From SKLM01 sp964390305 (GTDB lineage Bacteria; Chloroflexota; Anaerolineae; B4-G1), in the NCBI GenBank assembly GCA_964390305.1, contig CAYMHT010000050.1, positions 1 to 17,851 on the forward strand: a stretch of 17,851 nucleotides of DNA. Reading direction: 5' to 3'. A model generated the notes under the pieces. That model saw only the letters and a program-made list of their open reading frames with translations. It did no database searches and had not been told where the DNA came from. A program made the position numbers and the translations under genes. Positions 1 through 5,887 of this stretch are shown here, piece by piece; the stretch's first letter is position 1, and the number at the start of each line of letters is the position of its first letter.

Positions 1-1127
1 ATCAGGTCCATCACCTCGTTGGTCCCCGTCCAGATCATGATCAGGCGCGTGTCACGCAGCAGCCGTTCGATCGGGTACACGTCGGTGTACCCAATGCCGC
101 CCAGGATCTGCATGGCGTGATTGACCACCCGCCATGCACCGTCGGTGGCGAACTTCTTCGCCTCGGACACGAGCCGCCGCGAACGACCGGGCTCGTCGCC
201 GCCGTCCACGCTCCGCGCCGCGCCGTACACCAGCCCGCGGGCGGCATCGAGCAGAGTGATCGAATCGGCCACCTTGAAGCTCACACCCTCGAAGCGGCGG
301 ATCTTCTTACCAAAGGCGTGCCGCTTGTCCGAGTAGCGGGCCGCGATCTCCAACGCCGCCCGCCCCATGCCGATCGCACCGGCAGCGCTGGTCATCCGCT
401 CCGGGATCATCATCCGGTAGAAGATCTCCGCCGCGCCGTTCTCATGCCCGATCAAGTTCTCGGCTGGCACCCGTGCATCTCGGAAGACCAGTCGGCCCGT
501 CCCGGCCCCTCGCGTCCCCAGGAGCCCGTACACGTACTCCACCTCAACCCCTTCCCCCTGCTCCACGATGAAGGCGCTGATGCCGTGGCGAGGTGCGGCC
601 TCGGGATCCGTGCGGGCGTAGACCAGGAAGAAATCCGCCTCGGTAGCCCCGACGATAAACCGCTTCTGACCGCGCAGCACGTAGTGATCCCCCTCGCGGC
701 GGGCCTCGGTCGTGGTGCCGAAAAAATCCGACCCTCCCCGCGGCTCGGTGAGCGCCTCGGCGGCGACCTCCTCACCGGTCAGAAGCGGCACCAACCACCG
801 CTCCTTCTGCTCGAGGGTGCCAAACGCGTCCAGAGCTTCCCCGACGATGCTGGGCATCACGTAGGCGCAGGCCAGCGCCGTGCCCAGCACGCCCACCTCC
901 TCGATAGCCACAACTTCATCCTCCCAGCCGAGTCGGCGCCCGCCATACTCAACCGGAAAACGCAGCCCCAGCAGGTTCCGCCGCCCGGCCTCGCGCACGA
1001 ACTCGCGCGGATACGTCACCCGGTCGGCATCCATGTCGAGGATCAGCTCTCGAGGTACCCAACGGACGAAATCGCGCGCCTCGTCCCGCAGCGCGCGTTG
1101 CTCCCTGGTCAACATCGCCTCGAACAT
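1..1127 (-). CDS. acyl-CoA dehydrogenase, C-terminus cut by window edge
   Basis: FAD-dependent enzyme of the acyl-CoA dehydrogenase family, which oxidises an acyl-CoA thioester to the 2,3-enoyl-CoA. 375 codons are visible; family members are about 380-400 residues, so little is missing. Seen: the first family signature as ALTEPRGGSD (about 125-134), KRHAFGKKI (268-276), and the second signature QILGGIGYTD...ERLLRD (340-359). Start ATG at 1127 follows AAGGAGAGG with good spacing; an in-frame ATG at 1115 is a weaker choice. Oddity: where short- and medium-chain enzymes carry the catalytic Glu just before GT (YEGT), this protein has WTGT (Thr367). A Glu in PER (Glu243) lies where isovaleryl- and long-chain enzymes keep their base. 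It lies 33 bp downstream of the S-adenosylmethionine synthetase gene and is probably co-transcribed with it. The acyl substrate cannot be told from sequence. Confidence 0.93.
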   Translation of the reverse strand, partial: MFEAMLTREQRALRDEARDFVRWVPRELILDMDADRVTYPREFVREAGRRNLLGLRFPVEYGGRRLGWEDEVVAIEEVGVLGTALACAYVMPSIVGEALDAFGTLEQKERWLVPLLTGEEVAAEALTEPRGGSDFFGTTTEARREGDHYVLRGQKRFIVGATEADFFLVYARTDPEAAPRHGISAFIVEQGEGVEVEYVYGLLGTRGAGTGRLVFRDARVPAENLIGHENGAAEIFYRMMIPERMTSAAGAIGMGRAALEIAARYSDKRHAFGKKIRRFEGVSFKVADSITLLDAARGLVYGAARSVDGGDEPGRSRRLVSEAKKFATDGAWRVVNHAMQILGGIGYTDVYPIERLLRDTRLIMIWTGTNEVMDL

Positions 1128-1160
1128 CGTCCTCTCCTTAGGCCCTCAACAGCCCACCGC

Positions 1161-2384
1161 TCACCACACCTTGAACTCCCCATGGATCAGCCGCTCCGTG
1201 AAGCGGTCGACGCTCGCCAGCTCGCGATCGATCACATGGGAGACCGCGTCTTTCACGTCTCCGACCCCGGCCCCATCCGAGAGGATGACCTGCGCCCCGG
1301 CAACCAGAGGCCGGTCAATCGGCTGGCCGATCTGACTGCAGAGATAGACCGTCACCTCGCGCAGCCCCTCGACCTCCAGGTAAATCCGCTCGGCGATCTC
1401 GTGGCTCAGCAGATTGTAGATCTTCCCCACGTGGCTCACCGGATTCTTGCCCGCCGCTGCCTCCGTGGTCGCCGGCCGGTTGAAGGCGATGACGCCGTTG
1501 ACCCGATTCCCGCGCCCCACCTGCCCACAGTCTCCCCCCTCGGCCGAGGTCCCGAGCACCGTCAGATACATGCCTCGGGTACCGCGGCTGGGCTCATCCA
1601 GGGTGTTGATGTCGATCCTGACCTTCTCCATCGCGTGCGACCGCCGCGTCACGAATTTCTGCAACCGGTCGCGGATAGCTGCCTTACGCTCGAAGTAGAT
1701 CTTCTGATCCGAGATGAACCGGTCCACGAAGGCCAGGGCCACCGTCAGCGTCAGATTGCGCCCGAAGCGGTAGCCCATCACCTTGATGTCCTCACCCGCC
1801 TCCGGATGCGCGGCCTTGAAGGCAGTGGAGTTCAGGTGCCGCTCGACCGCCAGCACCAGCTCCTCGGTCTCCGAAAGCGGCGCATACCCCACACCCGCCG
1901 AGGTGTCATTGGCCCCCACCTCCGCCCGCTCGAAGATGTCCGTCAGCTCCGGTGAGCCCGGCTTGATCTCATTCTGAAAAACGATGTGTTCGCTCGGGTC
2001 CACGAAGCGCAGATGCCCGCGCAGCCAGCTCTTGGCCGTAGCCTCGGCAATCTCGGCCACGGGGATTCGCACGCCCTGGTACTCGTAGGTGGCCCGATCG
2101 CCGAAGATGAGGCGCATCGGCTCGTCTACCGTACCGCCGCCCAGCTTCGGCGTTGTCCCCCCGGCCACCAGAAGCCCCTTGTCGATGTTGTGATGGAGCA
2201 CCTTGCCGAACCGATCTCGGTAGGCGCGCGACAGCTCGACGCTCACGGCCTCCGCAATAGCATCACAGATGGAGTCCGGATGACCGACCCCTTTGCGCTC
2301 CACCAGCTCGATGGGCTGCGCTTCCATCGGCAGATTCGGGACCTCCTCGACGAGGATATTGCGCGAGTTCTCTTTCGCTGACAT
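1161..2384 (-). CDS. mat: S-adenosylmethionine synthetase, archaeal type (AdoMet synthase family)
   Basis: Makes S-adenosylmethionine from ATP and methionine in the cytosol. The 407-residue product matches the archaeal-type family (about 400 aa) rather than bacterial MetK (about 380-400 aa with different motifs). Seen: ERKGVGHPDSICDAIAEA (29-46), the counterpart of the ATP/methionine-binding GHPD motif; the Gly-rich LGGGTVDEP (81-89); GTSAEGGDCGQVGRGNRV (278-295); and RPATTEAAAGKNPVSHVGK (303-321), very close to archaeal proteins. The chosen ATG at 2384 is preceded by GGGGAGG with a 6-nt spacer. An upstream GTG-led extension (to 2441) lacks a comparable site and has no family match. It sits about 100 bp after pepF and 33 bp before the acyl-CoA dehydrogenase gene on the same strand. 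Whether the genome also has a bacterial metK is unknown from this window. Confidence 0.95.
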   Translation of the reverse strand: MSAKENSRNILVEEVPNLPMEAQPIELVERKGVGHPDSICDAIAEAVSVELSRAYRDRFGKVLHHNIDKGLLVAGGTTPKLGGGTVDEPMRLIFGDRATYEYQGVRIPVAEIAEATAKSWLRGHLRFVDPSEHIVFQNEIKPGSPELTDIFERAEVGANDTSAGVGYAPLSETEELVLAVERHLNSTAFKAAHPEAGEDIKVMGYRFGRNLTLTVALAFVDRFISDQKIYFERKAAIRDRLQKFVTRRSHAMEKVRIDINTLDEPSRGTRGMYLTVLGTSAEGGDCGQVGRGNRVNGVIAFNRPATTEAAAGKNPVSHVGKIYNLLSHEIAERIYLEVEGLREVTVYLCSQIGQPIDRPLVAGAQVILSDGAGVGDVKDAVSHVIDRELASVDRFTERLIHGEFKVW

Positions 2385-2486
2385 CGTTTGCCTCCCCGGT
2401 GTGCTCAGCTTGATCCAATCACAGACGACCATACACGACACAGTTGAACGGAGGGCCGACGGGCCTGTTCCCTCGTCTGCTCGTCC

Positions 2487-4256
2487 TCACAGGCTTTCCA
2501 GCTCGTCCAGCCAACCCTCCAGCGCGTCGAACCCACCCTGCCAGAACTCCGGCGAGGCCATGTCGAAACCGGCCTCGCTGATGATCTCCTCCGGGCTCCG
2601 CGAACCGCCGTAGGCCAGGATCCTCAGGAAGCGAGGCACGAACGACTCCCCCTCCTCCTGATACTGCTGGTACAACGCCAGCACCAGCAGATGGCCGAAG
2701 CTGTACGCGTAGCAGTAGAACGGCGTGTGGTAGACGTGAGGAATCGCCGTCCACTCCCAGCGGAAGTCATCGCTGACGTCCACCGCGTCGCCGAACTGAT
2801 CGCGCAGATTCCGCAGGTAGAGGCCGGAGAGCTCGTCGACGGTGACGCCATCCACCGCCTCCCGATGTGCCTCCCTCTCGAACAGCACAAAGTACGCCTG
2901 GCGCGCGACCGTTGCGTACGCGTCGTCCAGCACCGTCCCCAGCAGTTGGCGGCGCACGTCGCGGTCCTTCACCTCGCGCAGCAGCCGGTCCGTCAACAGC
3001 ATCTCAGAAAAGACCGACGCAGTCTCCGCCAGCGGCAGCGCCGAGTGAAACGTGAAGACCGAGTGCGCCTCCGCCATCATCGCGTGGACGGCGTGCCCGA
3101 GCTCGTGCGCCAGTGTCGTCACGTCGGTGATCTTGCCGACGTAGTTGACCAGCACCCACGGCGTCACCCCCGGCAGCACCCCCGCGCAGAACGCCCCGCC
3201 GGTCTTGCCGGGGCGAATCTCGGAATCGAGATGGTGCTCCGCGAACACGCGCCGGGCGTGCTCCGCCAGCACTTCCGAGAAGTTGGCCAGGCTGTCCAGG
3301 ACCATATCCGCCGCGTCCGCGAAGGGATACCGCTTCTCCGCCGCGCCCAGGGGAGCGTAGACGTCGTAGCGGCGCAGCTTGTTCTGGCCCAGCTGGCCGG
3401 CCTTGAAGCGGAAGTAACGATGGAACAGCGACATGTTCTCCTGACAGGCCTCTAGAAGGGTCTCGACGACCGGGTCCGGAATGTCGTTCGCCAGGTTCCG
3501 GACGGCGATGGGCGAGTCGAATCGCCGCAGCGTCATCTTCTCGTTCGCCCAGTCACGCATGCGGTGGCTGTAGATCTGGCCCAGCAACGTGGCCTGGTCG
3601 CTGTAGACCCGATACAGCTCCTGATACGCCGCGGCGCGCACCTCCGCCGATGGATCGCGGAAGTAAGTGGAGAGCTCGGCCCGGGTCATCTCCTTTTTCT
3701 CCCCATCCACTTCCAGCTCGAAGGTAAAGCGATTGGTGATCATCTCGTACAGATTCACCAACGCGTCCACCCCGTTCACGTCCTTCAAGTTGATGATCTT
3801 CTCTTCGGACTCCGACAGCGTGTGGGGTCGGAAACGGCGGAGCGTCCGCAGATAGTAGGCATAGTCGCCGCCCTCCGCCAGCAGTCGCTGCGCCGCCTCT
3901 TCGTCCAACCCCTTCCACCACAGCTCGAAGAACAGCAACCTGTTCTGGATCTCCGTGCCCAGCTGCTCCATCCTGCCTAGAAACGCCAGCGCGTCCTGCG
4001 ACTGCGTGTCCTCGGAAAACCACAGTCGAGCATAGCCCGTCAACCGCGCTGCGATCGTGCGGATCGACTCGGCAAGCTCCATCACCTCCAGAAACGCTTC
4101 GCCGCTTATGTCCGGGGAGAGACGGTCGCGCCGATCCTCCAGCGCGCTGACCTGCTCCTCCAACTCCGCCAGCAGCTCATCGAACTCCGCCCCTTCGTGC
4201 GCCGGCAGCAAGGCTTCCAGCGACCAACCCGACTGCTCAAAACGGTTTTCTCTCAT
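2487..4256 (-). CDS. pepF: M3 family oligoendopeptidase (PepF type)
   Basis: Zinc metallopeptidase of family M3 that cleaves short peptides in the cytosol. The 589-residue length is usual for the PepF/M3B group. Seen: the zinc-binding HELGH at 384-388, the likely third ligand Glu411 in LAETAS, and the downstream substrate-pocket stretch IPHVYHTPFYCYAYSFGH (505-522). The N-terminal half is predicted helical with many acidic and leucine residues, as in the family. Start ATG at 4256 follows AAGGGAG with normal spacing. No signal peptide is visible, consistent with a cytoplasmic enzyme. It follows the Nudix gene by 19 bp, so the two are probably co-transcribed. The 102 bp to the next gene (mat) hold no convincing promoter or T-tract terminator. 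Its role is most likely peptide recycling; a specific substrate is not predictable. Confidence 0.95.
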   Translation of the reverse strand: MRENRFEQSGWSLEALLPAHEGAEFDELLAELEEQVSALEDRRDRLSPDISGEAFLEVMELAESIRTIAARLTGYARLWFSEDTQSQDALAFLGRMEQLGTEIQNRLLFFELWWKGLDEEAAQRLLAEGGDYAYYLRTLRRFRPHTLSESEEKIINLKDVNGVDALVNLYEMITNRFTFELEVDGEKKEMTRAELSTYFRDPSAEVRAAAYQELYRVYSDQATLLGQIYSHRMRDWANEKMTLRRFDSPIAVRNLANDIPDPVVETLLEACQENMSLFHRYFRFKAGQLGQNKLRRYDVYAPLGAAEKRYPFADAADMVLDSLANFSEVLAEHARRVFAEHHLDSEIRPGKTGGAFCAGVLPGVTPWVLVNYVGKITDVTTLAHELGHAVHAMMAEAHSVFTFHSALPLAETASVFSEMLLTDRLLREVKDRDVRRQLLGTVLDDAYATVARQAYFVLFEREAHREAVDGVTVDELSGLYLRNLRDQFGDAVDVSDDFRWEWTAIPHVYHTPFYCYAYSFGHLLVLALYQQYQEEGESFVPRFLRILAYGGSRSPEEIISEAGFDMASPEFWQGGFDALEGWLDELESL

Positions 4257-4275
4257 CTCGTCTCCCTTGTCTCAA

Positions 4276-4716
4276 TCATTCCCGCCCGGCTCGTCCCACG
4301 TCGACCACCTGCCTCGCTCGCTGGACCCACTCCCGCTCGGCCTCGAAGGTCAGCGCCTCCAGCGCCTCATCCCAGCTCAGCCACAGGGGCTCGAACTTCG
4401 ACTCGCCGGCGTCCCCTCGTGCGTCAGCTCCCCCGACCAGCGTCATCAAGAAGTAACGCTCCGTCCGGATGACGTGACGCCCCTGATCGTCGAAGGCGAC
4501 CCGTTGACTGCCCAGGTCGGCCTCTATCTCCAGATCTGTGTATCCGCTCTCCTCACTCGTCTCCCGCAGCGCCGCCTCCCGCACCGTCTCCCCCGGTTCG
4601 ACGTGCCCTTTGGGCAGTCGGATCTCGTCTCGGCTCGGCCAGCGGAGCACCAGCACCCGTTGGTCCCGGACGACCACGCCCCCAGCCGCCGTGTACCGCT
4701 CGATCTCCCCTGTCAA
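4276..4716 (-). CDS. Nudix hydrolase
   Basis: 146-residue Nudix-family pyrophosphatase that would hydrolyse a nucleoside diphosphate linked to another group, using Mg2+ bound by the Nudix box. The box is complete: G37, E43, R51, E52, E55, E56 and G58 lie in the GX5EX7REUXEEXGU pattern, with Thr53 at the usually hydrophobic position U. The start must be the TTG at 4716 or later, since an in-frame TGA lies seven codons upstream with no ATG or GTG between. AGGA lies 8 nt before the TTG, supporting it. Family members act on substrates such as 8-oxo-dGTP, ADP-ribose or diadenosine polyphosphates; the sequence does not decide which. It lies 109 bp downstream of the sulfotransferase-like gene, with a strong hairpin between, and 19 bp upstream of pepF. 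Confidence 0.9.
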   Translation of the reverse strand: MTGEIERYTAAGGVVVRDQRVLVLRWPSRDEIRLPKGHVEPGETVREAALRETSEESGYTDLEIEADLGSQRVAFDDQGRHVIRTERYFLMTLVGGADARGDAGESKFEPLWLSWDEALEALTFEAEREWVQRARQVVDVGRAGRE

Positions 4717-4749
4717 GCGGAACGTCCTACTTCCTCACCAGGCCAGCGA

Positions 4750-4769
4750 GCGCGGCGGCAGCGCCGCGC
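4750..4769 (-). other. perfect 8-bp GC hairpin between sulfotransferase-like and Nudix genes
   Basis: GCGCGGCG at 4750-4757 pairs perfectly with CGCCGCGC at 4762-4769 around a 4-nt loop. On the minus-strand transcript it falls about 56 nt after the sulfotransferase-like stop and 33 nt before the Nudix start. No run of U follows on either strand, so it is not a standard intrinsic terminator. It could be an mRNA stability or processing element, or a partial attenuator setting the level of the downstream genes. Confidence 0.5.
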
Positions 4770-4825
4770 AGGTCGGATAGCCAATGCCAGGCGACACCAA
4801 CATCGCCACTCCGAACCCTGCGACC

Positions 4826-5398
4826 CTAACCCCGCTGCCGGTAGAGCGCCGGATCGACGACCTCCGCCATAGCTCTCACGTCGAGCTTCTCATCCAGGAA
4901 CCGACTGACGGTCTCTGCCTCTTCGAGCGGGTTCTCCACAACGTCGTTGTAGCTGACGTAGATGACGTCAAAGTGGGGCTGTTGATCCAGCCACTCCCGC
5001 ACGCGCTCCAGATGCTTGCCAAACAGCCGAGCCATCTGCCGGTCGCTGATCTTGTCCGTCGCCTCGCCTCGCCTCTCGAGCATCCTGTGCTGAGAGGCCA
5101 GGATCTCATCCATCTTTCGCCGCATGAAGACGACCTTGTACACTCTCCCCGGCGGGAGGTGATGCAGGAGCTGGGAGACCATCTTCACCGCCTTCCCCTC
5201 GGCATCCTCCAGCCACGCCTTGTCCTGCTCGATCTGCTTCACCCGCTCGAACTCGTAGTAACCCTGGGGATTGTCCCTATCCGGCCTCCTGATCCGGTCT
5301 GTCAGGACCTCCAGACCTCCTGCCTCCAGCATTCTCATCATCATCGACGTCCCCGAGCGAGGCAACCCAGAGACGATCACAACGCTTTCCTCATCCAT
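4826..5398 (-). CDS. small sulfotransferase-family P-loop protein
   Basis: 190-residue protein of the sulfotransferase fold, cytosolic, with no signal peptide or membrane segment. Seen: an N-terminal VSGLPRSGTSMMMRML (9-24), the P-loop-like motif that binds the 5'-phosphosulfate of PAPS in sulfotransferases. A conserved body follows with NPQGYYEFERVK and KVVFMRRKMDEILASQ, then YVSYNDVVENP near the C-terminus, ending in VDPALYRQRG. This compact type is widespread in bacteria, usually annotated only as a sulfotransferase family protein; true sulfo transfer is unproven. ATG at 5398 is preceded by AGAGGGG. A strong promoter lies at 5468-5440, giving a leader of about 35 nt and making this the likely first gene of the unit leading to Nudix, pepF, mat and acyl-CoA dehydrogenase. 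Confidence 0.85.
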   Translation of the reverse strand: MDEESVVIVSGLPRSGTSMMMRMLEAGGLEVLTDRIRRPDRDNPQGYYEFERVKQIEQDKAWLEDAEGKAVKMVSQLLHHLPPGRVYKVVFMRRKMDEILASQHRMLERRGEATDKISDRQMARLFGKHLERVREWLDQQPHFDVIYVSYNDVVENPLEEAETVSRFLDEKLDVRAMAEVVDPALYRQRG

Positions 5399-5439
5399 CT
5401 TGGCCCCTCTACCCTGTTCGATAGTCCGAGTTCGGGCAG

Positions 5440-5468
5440 ATTATAGGTTAGGTGGGTTGGCTTTACAA
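5440..5468 (-). promoter_or_regulatory. sigma70-type promoter of the sulfotransferase-like unit
   Basis: Read on the minus strand, TTGTAA (5468-5463) is followed after exactly 17 nt by a perfect TATAAT (5445-5440). Transcription would start near 5433, about 35 nt before the ATG at 5398. The -35 box overlaps that of the divergent rpsT promoter. Confidence 0.75.
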
Positions 5469-5490
5469 ATCTGCCGACTCAGTGTAAAAT
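5462..5490 (+). promoter_or_regulatory. sigma70-type promoter of rpsT
   Basis: TTTACA (5462-5467) and TAAAAT (5485-5490) are separated by 17 nt, each one or two mismatches from consensus. Transcription would start near 5497, giving a leader of about 34 nt that carries AGGAGG at 5517-5522 before the TTG start of rpsT. Confidence 0.75.
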
Positions 5491-5530
5491 CCCAAGGGTC
5501 AAGAGACATGATAAGTAGGAGGTATTGACG

Positions 5531-5809
5531 TTGCCTAACACAAAATCGGCGGCGAAACGGGTCCGCAGCTCGAGGCGAAAAGAGAAGGTCAATCGGATGC
5601 ACCGGGGGCGAGCGCGGACGGCTGACAAGAGAGCGCGACGCCTGATCGAGGAGGGCCGCCTCGAGGAGGCTCGTGAGGCGGTGCGACGCGCTCAAGCTGC
5701 GCTCGACAAGGCAGCCAAGAAGGGCGTCATCCACGAGAACAAAGCAGCGCGGCGCAAGTCGCGTCTGATGGAGCAGTTAAGCGAGCTAGAACGACAACAG
5801 GCATCCTGA
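5531..5809 (+). CDS. rpsT: 30S ribosomal protein S20
   Basis: Primary-binding 16S rRNA protein of the small ribosomal subunit, 92 residues, very basic and helical. The N-terminus MPNTKSAAKRVRSSRRKEK and the C-terminal KKGVIHENKAARRKSRL are typical of bacterial S20. The start is TTG at 5531: AGGAGG ends at 5522, giving an 8-nt spacer. Another in-frame TTG at 5525 would leave only 2 nt and add two residues not seen in the family. The E. coli rpsT gene also begins with UUG and is autogenously repressed by S20, so the rare start may be functional here too (inference). A promoter lies at 5462-5490 and an intrinsic terminator at 5844-5870. Confidence 0.97.
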   Translation: MPNTKSAAKRVRSSRRKEKVNRMHRGRARTADKRARRLIEEGRLEEAREAVRRAQAALDKAAKKGVIHENKAARRKSRLMEQLSELERQQAS

Positions 5810-5843
5810 CTCGTCTGACACGACCATTCCACCGTTGTGAGAG

Positions 5844-5870
5844 CGTCGTTGCCTACCGCAACGACGTTTT
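5844..5870 (+). terminator. intrinsic terminator after rpsT
   Basis: CGTCGTTGC (5844-5852) pairs perfectly with GCAACGACG (5858-5866) around a 5-nt loop and is followed by TTTTCTGTT. It lies 34 nt after the S20 stop and 17 nt before the start of the NFACT gene. It is flanked by two copies of GTTGTGAG (5834-5841 and 5873-5880), the second forming part of the downstream ribosome binding site. Confidence 0.85.
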
Positions 5871-5887
5871 CTGTTGTGAGGGCACCG

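Noticed and set aside
117..1955. Very long open frame on the plus strand across the acyl-CoA dehydrogenase and mat genes
   Set aside because: It is the antisense of two clear family matches. The translated peptide is rich in His, Arg and Pro with no domain, which is typical of shadow frames in GC-rich DNA.
2385..2441. Longer N-terminus for the S-adenosylmethionine synthetase from an upstream start
   Set aside because: The extension has no family similarity, while ATG at 2384 has an excellent ribosome binding site.
2385..2486. Promoter or terminator between pepF and mat
   Set aside because: Only a weak TATGGT without a -35 and a loose 5-bp stem without Us were found.
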